A stretch of DNA of 64,000 bases. Origin: Pseudomonas brassicacearum. GTDB taxonomy: Bacteria > Pseudomonadota > Gammaproteobacteria > Pseudomonadales > Pseudomonadaceae. Below the pieces are notes generated by a model, which saw nothing but the letters and a program-made list of their open reading frames with translations, searched no databases and was not told the DNA's origin. How positions within the stretch are numbered: the first letter of the stretch is position 1; every line of letters starts with the position of its first letter. The translations under genes and the position numbers were made by a program. Shown here piece after piece: positions 51,183 to 60,202 of the stretch. The DNA is taken from the NCBI RefSeq assembly GCF_000585995.1, contig NZ_CP007410.1, positions 2,879,430-2,943,429 of the forward strand, written 5' to 3'.

Positions 51183-52640
51183 ATGGCTATGCAAGACATC
51201 CACCACTTGATGGACAACGAAGACGCCACCGGGCTGGCCGAGTGGGTCAGGCGTGGCGAGGTCCAGCCCGGCGAATTGCTTGAGGCGGCTATCGAGCGCC
51301 TTGAGCGGGTTGAGCCACAGATCAATGCCGTGGCCGAGCGGTTGTATGAATCGGCACGGGAGACAGCGCGTACCGCCCAGGTCGGGCAAGGCCTGCTGGC
51401 CGGTGTACCGACCTTGATCAAAGACCTGTTTTCACCGGTCAACGGCGCGGCGATGACCAACGGTTCACGTTCCCTGGGCGATGTTCGTGCGGACTTCGAA
51501 TCGGAGATCGTGACGCGTCTGCGGCGCGCGGGTTGCCAGGTCATGGGCACCAGTACATCGCCGGAATTCGGTACGTCGTACTCCACCGAATCCTCGCGTT
51601 TTGGCGCCACTCGCAACCCATGGAACACCGACCACAGCGCCGGCGGTTCCAGCGGTGGCGCAGCGGCGCTGGTGGCGGCCCGGGTAGTGCCGTTCGCCCA
51701 TGGCAATGATGGCGGCGGTTCCTTGCGGGTGCCGGCGTCCTGTTGTGGCGTGTTCGGGCTCAAGCCCAGCCGAGGCCTATTGCCGTCGGGGCCGATGGTG
51801 GGCGAGGGCTGGGCCGGGATGGGCACGCCCCATGCGATCACCTTGTCGGTCCGCGACAGCGCTGCGTTGCTGGACGCCACCGCTGGGATGGACTTGGGTG
51901 CGCCGTATGCGGCACCGGTCCAGTCGCAGCCCTATGTGACGGCGGTGCTGCATGATCCAAAGCCGTTGCGCATTGCCCTGATCGAACAACTCGGCCCTTG
52001 GCCCACGTCGCCGCAGAGCCTGGAGGCTGTGCGTCAGGCCGCGCGGTTGTGCGAGTCCCTGGGGCACCGTGTCGAACCGGCCAGCTTGCCGGTGGTATTG
52101 CCAGCGTTTCTGGATCAGGTCTTTACCATCATCGGGGCAAGCACCCGTCATTACGTTGACCTGCTGGGCCAGATGCGTGGTTTTGCGGTGCAGGCCGAAG
52201 AATTGGAAGTACGCACCCGGATCATCTTGCGGGACAAGGGCAACGTCAGCGGCGCCCAATACGCGGCCGCCGTGGAATGGATTCATGCCCTGGGTCGGCA
52301 TCTGGCGCTGTTCATGCAGGATTACGACCTGGTCCTGACGCCGGTGCTGACCCGTGAACCGGTGCCGATTGGCGAACTGGACATCCAGGATGTGTGCATG
52401 AGCCTTGATCAACTGGTCGAGCGATACCACAGCTATTCACCATTTACCGCGCTGTTCAATGCCAGCGGCCAGCCCGCGATGTCGGTGCCGCTGTCCTGGA
52501 GCACCAACGGCCTGCCGATGGGCGCACACTTTGCCGGTCGCTTTGGCGAGGAAAGCACCTTGCTGGCCTTGGCCGCGCAACTGGAACGCGCCCAACCGTG
52601 GCGCGGACGGATCCCGCCGGTCAATGCCTGTCGTCGTTGA
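51183..52640 (+). CDS. amidase signature family hydrolase
   Basis: This 485-residue enzyme cleaves carboxamides. The Ser-cisSer-Lys triad is visible: Lys-80 in GVPTLIKDLF, the cis-Ser in HSAGGSSGGAAALVAA (near 157) and nucleophile Ser-180 in GNDGGGSLRVPAS. The length fits the family. It starts 17 bases after the MFS gene. It could act on an aromatic or aliphatic amide brought in by the channel and transporter, and the acid and ammonia formed would be used as carbon and nitrogen. The substrate cannot be told from sequence. Confidence 0.9.
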   Translation: MAMQDIHHLMDNEDATGLAEWVRRGEVQPGELLEAAIERLERVEPQINAVAERLYESARETARTAQVGQGLLAGVPTLIKDLFSPVNGAAMTNGSRSLGDVRADFESEIVTRLRRAGCQVMGTSTSPEFGTSYSTESSRFGATRNPWNTDHSAGGSSGGAAALVAARVVPFAHGNDGGGSLRVPASCCGVFGLKPSRGLLPSGPMVGEGWAGMGTPHAITLSVRDSAALLDATAGMDLGAPYAAPVQSQPYVTAVLHDPKPLRIALIEQLGPWPTSPQSLEAVRQAARLCESLGHRVEPASLPVVLPAFLDQVFTIIGASTRHYVDLLGQMRGFAVQAEELEVRTRIILRDKGNVSGAQYAAAVEWIHALGRHLALFMQDYDLVLTPVLTREPVPIGELDIQDVCMSLDQLVERYHSYSPFTALFNASGQPAMSVPLSWSTNGLPMGAHFAGRFGEESTLLALAAQLERAQPWRGRIPPVNACRR

Positions 52641-52693
52641 TCACCGCTGCACCCTGTGGCGGACGCGACTTCTATGAACACCCCGGAACCAAT

Positions 52694-53586
52694 GTGGGAG
52701 CGGGCTTGCCCGCGAAGGCGGCGGCACATTCAGCATTGATGCAAGCTGACCCATAGCTTTCGCGAGCAAGCCCGCTCCCACAGGGGGTTGGGGGTGAATG
52801 CGACTTCTATGACCGCCTCGGAACCAATGTGGGAGTGGGCTTGCCCGCGAAGGCGGCGGTACATTCAGCATTGATGCAAGCTGACCCATAGCTTTCGCGA
52901 GCAAGCTCGCTCCCACAGGGGATTGGGGTGAATGTGGTTCTGTGAATGCCCGAAAACCAGTGTGGGAGCGGGCTTGCCTGCGAAGGCGGCGGTACATTCA
53001 GCATTGATGCAAGCTGACCCATAGCTTTCGCGAGCAAGCTCGCTCCCACAGGGGATTGGGGTGAATGTAGGTTCTGTGAATACCCGAAACCAGTGTGGGA
53101 GCGGGCTTGCCCGCGAAGGCGGCGGTACATTCAGCATTGATGCAAGCTGACCCATAGCTTTCGCGAGCAAGCCCGCTCCCACAGGGGGTTGGGGGTGAGT
53201 GTAGGTTCTGTGAATACCCGAAACCAATGTGGGAGCGGGCTTGCCCGCGAAGGCGGCGGTACATTCAGCATCGAGGCAAGCTGACCCACCGCTTTCGCGA
53301 GCAAGCTCGCTCCCACAGGGGATTGGGGGGAATGTAGGTTCTGTGAACACCCGAAACCAATGTGGGAGCGGGCTTGCCCGCGAAGGCGGCGGTACATTCA
53401 GCATCGAGGCAAGCTGACCCACCGCTTTCGCGAGCAAGCTCGCTCCCACAGGGGATTGGGGTGAATGTGGTTCTGTGAATGCCCGAAAACCAGTGTGGGA
53501 GCGGGCTTGCCCGCGAAGGCGGCGGTACATTCAGCATTGATGCAAGCTGACCCACCGCTTTCGCGAGCAAGCCCGCTCCCACAGGG
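52694..53586. repeat. tandem array of seven REPIN units, about 133 bp each
   Basis: Seven family A REPINs start at 52694, 52829, 52962, 53095, 53229, 53362 and 53495 (spacing 133-135). Each unit has a left arm GTGGGAGCGGGCTTGC, the middle ACATTCAGCATTGATGCAAG (or ATCGAGG), a right arm ending GCTCCCACAG, and a linker with GGTTCTGTGAATACCCG. Units differ at few bases, so duplication seems recent. It fills the 974-base gap after the amidase. Short ORFs across it are repeat artefacts. Confidence 0.92.
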
Positions 53587-53614
53587 GTATGGCGGGGTTC
53601 AGGACATCCAGGTT

Positions 53615-54379
53615 TCAGATGAAGACGATCTCATACGGCATGCCCATGCGATCTAGAATGACCCGCGGTACCAGGGGGGAGATGCCGTTGGCGGGTTCGC
53701 CGTTGAGTTGGCTGACGTAGGCGTGCATCGCGTGACGCTTGCGGGCCGTGGTCCAGACGTCGAGGCGCAGTTTGCGTGCCCGGTGCCAGGGTATTTTGTT
53801 CTGCTCGCGGACCGGCCAGTGCCAGGCCCACACCGGCAGTTCGTTAAATACCGCCCCGATGTTTTCAGCCGCCTGGGCCCCGGCGCGGCCGACCGTTTCG
53901 TGGTCGCTGTCGCCATCCTTGCGCCAAGTGCTGAACACCACGTCACCGGGCCTCAGATAACGCCCAATGAAGGCGACCAGCTGTGCCTCGTGTTCCACCA
54001 GGGTCTTTTCCGGAAAGCCGCCACGCACCCATTGCAGGCCATGGGCCGGGATGCCCAGGCGATGCAGGGCGTCCACGCTTTCCTGGGGATGAGGACGGTA
54101 CGTTCGCAGGCGCTCATCGCTCCACAACGGCGAACCGGGATGGCCGAGGGCGCCGTCAGTGATCGAAATCAATAACATGGGCTGGTCCAGGCTGCTCAGC
54201 AACTGGAGCAATCCGCCGCAGGCCCCGACTTCATCGCCCGGATGCGGCGCGAGGATGACGGCGCGAGCGCCAGCCGGGATGAGTGTCTGGGTGCTGATGA
54301 TAGGAATGTCGGCCAACTGCGGGGCACTGTCCCATATTTGCGGGTGCTGCCGATTTTGCAAGCGAGAGGCGGGTTTCAT
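53615..54379 (-). CDS. PIG-L/LmbE-like protein with an altered catalytic motif
   Basis: This 254-residue protein has the PIG-L fold start VILAPHPGDEVGACGG. Active PIG-L deacetylases read HPDDE, where the first Asp is the general base. Here it is Gly, though the zinc-binding His, Asp and Glu remain. The second motif reads GDSDHETVGRAG where HPDH is usual. It may be a changed or weak N-acetylglucosamine-type deacetylase. The start at 54379 is chosen for AAGGA upstream; a GTG at 54415 would add 12 residues. The 255 bases to glgX hold no recognised feature. Confidence 0.75.
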   Translation of the reverse strand: MKPASRLQNRQHPQIWDSAPQLADIPIISTQTLIPAGARAVILAPHPGDEVGACGGLLQLLSSLDQPMLLISITDGALGHPGSPLWSDERLRTYRPHPQESVDALHRLGIPAHGLQWVRGGFPEKTLVEHEAQLVAFIGRYLRPGDVVFSTWRKDGDSDHETVGRAGAQAAENIGAVFNELPVWAWHWPVREQNKIPWHRARKLRLDVWTTARKRHAMHAYVSQLNGEPANGISPLVPRVILDRMGMPYEIVFI

Positions 54380-54634
54380 GAGAGACGTCCTTGTTGAATT
54401 CAATCTTTCAGTCACACATCGGACCGACTGCCCGATGATGCCCAGGAGGGCCTGACTGCGATCCCCGGTGCCCCTGATCCTGGAACACCGTACGCGAAGT
54501 ATTGACTATGTCGACTGATTCGTCGCGTCACCTGTCTATCTGAGCTGCATTTATTTACTCGAACTGGGTTGCATAGGATCGAAGAGCCGCGTCCTTGCGG
54601 GTCTTCATCCCCGGCCGCCGTTTATCGCAGGTTT

Positions 54635-56794
54635 TTAATCCTCCTCCTCCCGTTGCAGTTCGAACAGCAGCAGGGAGCGTCCGGTGACAGAGTATTCGGA
54701 ATTGAAATCGAACCGCTCCTGGCCACGGACCGACGGCTGGTTAGTGTCGACCATGCAGGTCCAGAAACTGCCCTCGGGGACTTCTGGCAAGAGGAAGTTG
54801 ACGATGTCGTGGTGAGCGTTGACCACCAGCAGCAACGTCGCGTCAGCGCCCTTGCGACGGATGCCGGTTTCCTGGGCTCGACCGTCCATCAACATGCCCA
54901 GGCACCGGCCGTGGCCGTCCTGCCATTGTTCGGTGGTCATCTCGCTGCCGTCCGGCGCCAGCCAGGTCACGTCCTTGACGCCGATGTCCTCGTTGTAATT
55001 GCCCACCAGGAACCGTCCACGGCGCAGGATCGGGTAGGCCAGGCGCAACTTGATCAGGCGCTTGACGAACTTGAGCAGCGCCGCGCCTTCCTCGCTCAGG
55101 TCCCAGTTGACCCAACCGATTTCGCTGTCCTGGCAATAGGCATTGTTGTTGCCATGTTGGGTACGGGCGAACTCGTCCCCGGCGACGAGCATCGGTGTGC
55201 CTTGGGCCAGCAGCAAGGTCGCGAAGAAGTTACGCATCTGCCGGTGGCGCAATTCGTTGATCTGCGGATCGTCCGTCGGGCCCTCGACACCGTGGTTCCA
55301 GGACAGGTTGTTATTGCTACCGTCCTGGTTGTTTTCGTCGTTGGCTTCGTTGTGCTTGTCGTTGTACGAGACCAGGTCATTGAGGGTAAACCCGTCATGG
55401 GCGGTCACGAAATTCACCGAGGCGTAAGGGCGGCGGCCCCGCTGGTTGAACATCTCGCCCGAGGCGGTCATGCGGCTGGCGAAATCGGCCAGCTGGCCGT
55501 CGTCGCCTTTCCAGAACGCGCGCACCGTGTCGCGGAACTTGTCGTTCCACTCCACCCAGCCCGGTGGAAAGCCCCCCACTTGATAGCCACCAGGGCCGCA
55601 GTCCCAAGGCTCGGCAATCATCTTCACCTGGCGCAGCACCGGGTCCTGGCGGCAGGCGACGAGGAAGCTGTGACGCTCGTCGAAGCCGTCATGGTAGCGG
55701 CCCAGAATCGTCGCCAGGTCAAAGCGGAAACCGTCGACATGCATCTCCGTGGCCCAATAGCGCAGGGAGTCGGTGACCATCTGCAAGACGCACGGGTGGC
55801 TCAGGTCCAGGGTGTTGCCGGTGCCGGAGTCGTTGATGTAATAGCGCTTGTCGTCGGGCATCAGCCGGTAGTACGACGCATTGTCGATGCCGCGCATGGA
55901 CAGGGTCGGGCCTTGTTCATTGCCTTCGGCCGTGTGGTTGTAGACCACATCGAGGATAACCTCCAGGTTAGCCTCGTGCAGGTGGGCGACCATTTCCTTG
56001 AACTCGGCGATCTTGCCGCTGGCCAGGTAACGCGGGTCGGGGGCGAAGAAGGCAATGCTGTTGTAGCCCCAGTAGTTGGTCATGCCTTTGTGCAACAGAT
56101 GCTGGTCATTGACGAAGGCATGGACGGGCAGCAGCTCAACCGATGAAACACCCAACTTGCGGATGTGCTCCAGCACGTCATCGACCATCAACCCGGCGAA
56201 GGTCCCTCGCAGATTTTCCGGCACCGACGGATGCCGCATGCTGATGCCGCGCACATGGGTTTCATACAGGATCGTCTTGTCCCAGGGCACGCTGACACGC
56301 TGGTCATTGCCCCAGGTGTGGGCCGGGTCGATGACTTTGCATTTGGGCACGAACGGCGCGCTGTCACGCTCATCGAAGCTGAGGTCGCCGTCGGGGTGGC
56401 CGATGGTGTAGCCGAACAGCGCTTCGGACCACTTCAATTGGCCGACCAATTGTTTGGCGTAAGGGTCGATCAGCAACTTGTTGGGGTTGAAACGATGGCC
56501 GTTCTCCGGATCGTAGGCGCCATAGACCCGGTAGCCATAGATCAGCCCTGGATGGGCGTCGGGCAGATAGCCGTGGTAAATCTCGTCGGTGTACTCCGGC
56601 AGCTCGATACGTTCGAGTTCGACCTCGCCTGCATCATCGAAAATACACAGCTCAACCTTGGTGGCGTTGGCGGAGAACAGCGCGAAATTGACCCCGAGGC
56701 CATCCCAGGTAGCACCGAGTGGAAAAGGCAGCCCTTCACGGATCCGCGAAGCCTCGATAACCGGCGGCGGCGTGGTTTTTTTTGGACGGGTCAT
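54635..56794 (-). CDS. glgX: glycogen debranching enzyme GlgX
   Basis: This 719-residue GH13 isoamylase-type enzyme removes alpha-1,6 branches from glycogen. It has the N-terminal CBM48 domain (GLPFPLGATWDGLGVNFALF) and the barrel motifs in order: DVVYNHTAEG, GFRFDLATILGR with the nucleophile Asp, IAEPWDCGPGG with the acid Glu, and VTAHDGFTLNDL. ATG 56794 has AGGAG upstream. Debranched maltodextrins feed the treY/treZ enzymes and malQ of the same gene group. A REPIN lies between it and the DUF2934 gene, so it may have its own promoter. Confidence 0.95.
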   Translation of the reverse strand: MTRPKKTTPPPVIEASRIREGLPFPLGATWDGLGVNFALFSANATKVELCIFDDAGEVELERIELPEYTDEIYHGYLPDAHPGLIYGYRVYGAYDPENGHRFNPNKLLIDPYAKQLVGQLKWSEALFGYTIGHPDGDLSFDERDSAPFVPKCKVIDPAHTWGNDQRVSVPWDKTILYETHVRGISMRHPSVPENLRGTFAGLMVDDVLEHIRKLGVSSVELLPVHAFVNDQHLLHKGMTNYWGYNSIAFFAPDPRYLASGKIAEFKEMVAHLHEANLEVILDVVYNHTAEGNEQGPTLSMRGIDNASYYRLMPDDKRYYINDSGTGNTLDLSHPCVLQMVTDSLRYWATEMHVDGFRFDLATILGRYHDGFDERHSFLVACRQDPVLRQVKMIAEPWDCGPGGYQVGGFPPGWVEWNDKFRDTVRAFWKGDDGQLADFASRMTASGEMFNQRGRRPYASVNFVTAHDGFTLNDLVSYNDKHNEANDENNQDGSNNNLSWNHGVEGPTDDPQINELRHRQMRNFFATLLLAQGTPMLVAGDEFARTQHGNNNAYCQDSEIGWVNWDLSEEGAALLKFVKRLIKLRLAYPILRRGRFLVGNYNEDIGVKDVTWLAPDGSEMTTEQWQDGHGRCLGMLMDGRAQETGIRRKGADATLLLVVNAHHDIVNFLLPEVPEGSFWTCMVDTNQPSVRGQERFDFNSEYSVTGRSLLLFELQREEED

Positions 56795-56864
56795 AGTTGC
56801 TCCTGCAAAAGACAAACAGATACGGCGATACGGTTCACGTAGGACGGGTGGCGGTGCACTGCAC

Positions 56865-57001
56865 TTGCGGCGAGGGGGGATTCATCCCCGCTGGCGTACG
56901 TAGCGCGCTCAAAAGGTTCAAGCCCGATCAGCCAGTTGTATTGAGACGGGTTGTAAGGGCTGCTGCGCAGCCCCGTCGGGACGACAACCCCTCGCCACAA
57001 G
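56865..57001. repeat. divergent REPIN of the B type (GGCGAGGGGGGATTCATCCCC)
   Basis: Arms CTTGCGGCGAGGGGGGATTC and its rough complement GACAACCCCTCGCCACAAG flank GGGCTGCTGCGCAGCCCC. The arms differ from both main families in the loop, so this is a third variant or a decayed copy. Confidence 0.7.
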
Positions 57002-57053
57002 CCAGTTTCTTCATCACAAAGAAGCTCATGCTTGAGATCAGTGAGGGGGTGGA

Positions 57054-57398
57054 TCAACTGGCCGGTGGCTTGCGCGCCGCCCGCGGTTTTTTCTCGGCAG
57101 GCTTTGCTGGCGGGACCGTTGCCGCAGTTGCCGAAGGTTTGGCCGCGGGCTTGGCCTTGGCCGGACTCTTGGTAGCAGTCTTGGCTACGGTACTTTTGGT
57201 CGCGGCAGGCTTGGCGCCATCGGCCTTGCTGGCCGCTGGTTTGCTCGCGGCCTTGGCGGGTTTGCTTGGCGCAAGCGCTTCGGCTTCGGCCAGTTTGCGG
57301 GCCATCTCCCAATGGCGTTTTTCCTGCCCTGTCGGTTTACCCTCGGATTCCCAGATTTGATAGGCGAATTCACGAATGCGTTTATCGTCGGTACTCAT
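57054..57398 (-). CDS. DUF2934 protein with a Lys/Ala/Pro-rich tail
   Basis: This 114-residue protein has a DUF2934 head at about 4-40 (RIREFAYQIWESEGKPTGQE, then KRHWEMARKLAEAE) and a tail rich in Lys, Ala and Pro (KPAAK-type repeats, about 45-114). The tail resembles histone-H1-like bacterial proteins such as AlgP and may bind DNA or RNA. The ATG has AGGAG upstream and is 20 bases after treY, so it belongs to the trehalose operon. Its function is unknown. Tail length often varies in such repeats. Confidence 0.82.
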   Translation of the reverse strand: MSTDDKRIREFAYQIWESEGKPTGQEKRHWEMARKLAEAEALAPSKPAKAASKPAASKADGAKPAATKSTVAKTATKSPAKAKPAAKPSATAATVPPAKPAEKKPRAARKPPAS

Positions 57399-57418
57399 CG
57401 CGGTGCTCCTGACTGAAC

Positions 57419-60202
57419 TCAAGATTGGATAAAGACATTGACTGGGAAATCCCCCAGCGCGGCGCTAAGCATCATTTCCCTTTGGGGTGTGACTGCTGCG
57501 CTTGAAAAAAGTCCCTTCAGTTTTTCATCCTCGGCAAACGGTAACGCCACTCGGGTATCGCCCCAGTCCGATGCAGCCACCTGTGGTACGGCACTGTTTT
57601 CCAGCAGGCGGGCTGCATGGATCGGTACCACGACGATTGCCCGTTGTTGCTCGTGTTCACGCATAAAGGCCAACACCCGCTGGGCGTGTTCGCCGACCAC
57701 CTGTAGCGGCTGGTAGCTGCCTTGGTGGAACAGCTGCGGGTATTCGGCCCGCACGGCCAGTGTCCTGGCGATCAATGTCTGCTTGACTCGGCCGTCACGC
57801 CAGTCGCGTACCAGCGCTGCGGGGGCGTTGTCGGCGTGCATCGCCTCGCGGCGCGCCTCGAAATCCACCGGGCGACGGTTGTCCGGATCCACCAGGCTGA
57901 AATCCCAGAACTCGTTGCCCTGGTACAGATCCGGTACGCCAGGTACGGTCATGCGCAGCAAAGTCTGCGCCAAGCTGTTGAGGGCGCCTGCCGCCGCGAT
58001 GGCCTGGACCGCTTCGGCGATGGCATTGCGCAAGGGCAGGCCTTCATCGCACAGCAGCAGCCGTTCGAGGAACATCTGGGTAGCTTGCTCGTAGGCGTCG
58101 TTGACCGCCGCCCAGCTGCTTTGCAACTTGGCTTCACGCAAGGCCTTGCGCTGCCATTGCCACAGACGCTCGTTGTAGTCGGCCAGCGCCTTGGAGTCGC
58201 GAAGATCGAGGTCCAGCGGCCAGCTTCCGAGCAGCGCCTGGTACAGAATCAGCTCATCACCGGTCGAGGGGGCCGCGGGGTCGCTGTGCAGCGAGGGCGA
58301 GAGGATGCGCCATTGCTCCACGCTCGCGGTGTACCAGTCGGGACGTTCGCTGAGCACCGCCAACCGGGCGCGGGTGTCTTCGCCGCGTTTGTGGTCGTGG
58401 GTGGCGGTGGTCAGCAGGTTGTCCGGGCAATGCTCCAGCCGCTCAAGACAGGCGTTGTGGAACTCTTGCGGCGGGGCGCTGAAACGCTCGGTGTTGTAGC
58501 CCACGTCGTTGCGCGACAACAGCACTGCCGAGCGATAGAGCGCGGTGTCTTCCACGGCCTTGGCCGCCGCCGGTGAGGTCAGTTGCTGGAAACGCACACA
58601 GGCATGGCGCAGCCGCTTGCGCTGCGCCCCACGGGGACGTTGCCGCCAGGGCATGCCGCCGAGCCAGTCGGCCAGGCAATCGAGCACCGGCCAATCGGCT
58701 TCGCTGAGGGTTTGCCGGGCGCCTTCCAGGGCCTGGTTGAAAAACACCTCGTCCTCGGCAGAGCGGCCCAATGGGTTGATGTAGGTGCGGTACACCGGGA
58801 AATGCACAATCAGTTCCTGCAACGCTCGACGAATCGCGCCCAGGGTCAGGTCGCGAGTCATCACATCGTCCCGGGCCACTTGCAGCAGGGCCTGGGCAAC
58901 GCTTTCGAAGTCGCCGGCCAGGGAACCGTTGAGAATCTGCTGGCGAGCCAGACGGGCTTCTTCGATGAAGTGCGCCGGGCGCTCGCTATGACGACTCCAG
59001 AACTCGGCAAGGGGCTCGGCGCCGGTCGGGTCATGCTGCAGCAGCGAGATCTGGTTCATGAACTCGTAACCGGTGCTGCCGTCGATGGTCCAGTCCCGAC
59101 GCAAGGTTTCGCCGTCGCCGAGGATTTTCTCGATGAAAATCGGCAAGTGCCGCGACGGCGACAGTGAATCGACCCGTCTGCGCAATTTGCGGCAGTAACC
59201 GCGGGGATCGGCAAGCCCGTCGATATGATCGATTCGCAGCCCGTCCACCAATCCTGCGCCGATCAGTTCGAAAATTTTTGCATGGGTGGCTTCGAACACG
59301 GTAGGGCGCTCGACCCGCAAGCCGCCCAATTCGTTGACATCGAAAAAGCGCCGCCAATTGATGTCGTCCGCTGCGGTGCGCCAACTGGCGAGGCGATAGC
59401 TCTGGCGCTCCAGCAGCTGATGCAGGCGCTCGAAACCCTCGGGCTCGAGGGAATCGTAGCCGCGCAGGTTGTCCTCGATGGCGGCCAGGATGCCCGGTTG
59501 TGTGGCCAGCTCCCGCAGCTCTACTTGCAGCGGGCGGGCGAGGGTGTGGGCGTCGGTCTGGTAGTTCAACGTGGTGAAACGCTCGGCCAAGGCCTTGAGC
59601 GCTTCGGCCTGCTCCGATGGCAGGGTTTCAGCGGGCTTGAGTAACTCGCCGTACTGCATCGGGCAGATGGGGAAGTGATGTTCGTAGTGCTCGACGTAGA
59701 AGCTGCCTTGCGTAGCGTCGAAGCGCGGCTTCAGGGTGCCTTCCTGCAAGGCCACGCCGTAGTCACTGCCAAGGAACGGCAGCAACAGCTGGCCCTCCAT
59801 CAGCGGGTCAGGGGAGTGCCACTGGATGTCGAAGAACTCACCGTAGGGACTCAGGCGTCCCCATTCAAGCAGGTCCAGCCACCAGGGGTTGTCGTTGCCG
59901 CCGACGGCCATGTGGTTGGACACAATGTCGAGGATCAGTCCCATCCCGTGTTCACGCAGGGTCGCGACCAGGCGTTTGAGCGCGGCTTCGCCGCCCAGCT
60001 CCGGGTTGACCTGGGTCGGATCGACGACGTCGTAGCCGTGCATCGAACCGGCGCGGGCCTTGAGCAGCGGCGAGGCATAAATGTGGCTGATGCCCAGCGC
60101 GGCAAAGTACGGCACCTGCGGTACGGCATCGTCCAGGGTGAAGCCTTTATGAAATTGCAGGCGAAGGGTCGCCCGCAACGGTTGGATCAACGTCGGTTTC
60201 AT
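57419..60202 (-). CDS. treY: maltooligosyl trehalose synthase TreY
   Basis: This 927-residue GH13 enzyme turns the reducing end of a maltodextrin into a trehalose unit. It begins ATLRLQFHKGFTLDDAVP and has GISHIYASPLLKARAGSMHG, DIVSNHMAVGG, GLRIDHIDGLADP with the nucleophile Asp, and a C-terminal VPDLYQGNEFWDFSLVDPDN block. The length fits the family. Its ATG overlaps the malQ stop (ATGA), so its translation is normally coupled to malQ. A frameshift in malQ would not remove that overlap, because the restored frame still ends there. TreZ, encoded upstream, releases the trehalose. Confidence 0.95.
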   Translation of the reverse strand: MKPTLIQPLRATLRLQFHKGFTLDDAVPQVPYFAALGISHIYASPLLKARAGSMHGYDVVDPTQVNPELGGEAALKRLVATLREHGMGLILDIVSNHMAVGGNDNPWWLDLLEWGRLSPYGEFFDIQWHSPDPLMEGQLLLPFLGSDYGVALQEGTLKPRFDATQGSFYVEHYEHHFPICPMQYGELLKPAETLPSEQAEALKALAERFTTLNYQTDAHTLARPLQVELRELATQPGILAAIEDNLRGYDSLEPEGFERLHQLLERQSYRLASWRTAADDINWRRFFDVNELGGLRVERPTVFEATHAKIFELIGAGLVDGLRIDHIDGLADPRGYCRKLRRRVDSLSPSRHLPIFIEKILGDGETLRRDWTIDGSTGYEFMNQISLLQHDPTGAEPLAEFWSRHSERPAHFIEEARLARQQILNGSLAGDFESVAQALLQVARDDVMTRDLTLGAIRRALQELIVHFPVYRTYINPLGRSAEDEVFFNQALEGARQTLSEADWPVLDCLADWLGGMPWRQRPRGAQRKRLRHACVRFQQLTSPAAAKAVEDTALYRSAVLLSRNDVGYNTERFSAPPQEFHNACLERLEHCPDNLLTTATHDHKRGEDTRARLAVLSERPDWYTASVEQWRILSPSLHSDPAAPSTGDELILYQALLGSWPLDLDLRDSKALADYNERLWQWQRKALREAKLQSSWAAVNDAYEQATQMFLERLLLCDEGLPLRNAIAEAVQAIAAAGALNSLAQTLLRMTVPGVPDLYQGNEFWDFSLVDPDNRRPVDFEARREAMHADNAPAALVRDWRDGRVKQTLIARTLAVRAEYPQLFHQGSYQPLQVVGEHAQRVLAFMREHEQQRAIVVVPIHAARLLENSAVPQVAASDWGDTRVALPFAEDEKLKGLFSSAAVTPQREMMLSAALGDFPVNVFIQS

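Noticed and set aside
52641..53582. Several short minus-strand ORFs (proteins starting MYRRLRGQARSH) across the repeat array
   Set aside because: They are translations of the REPIN units in changing frames, repeat with the 133-base period and have no ribosome sites.
52694..53586. Regular repeats with about 133-base period, possibly a CRISPR array
   Set aside because: The units are nearly identical over their whole length, with no unique spacers, and each contains paired REP palindromes. No cas genes are near.
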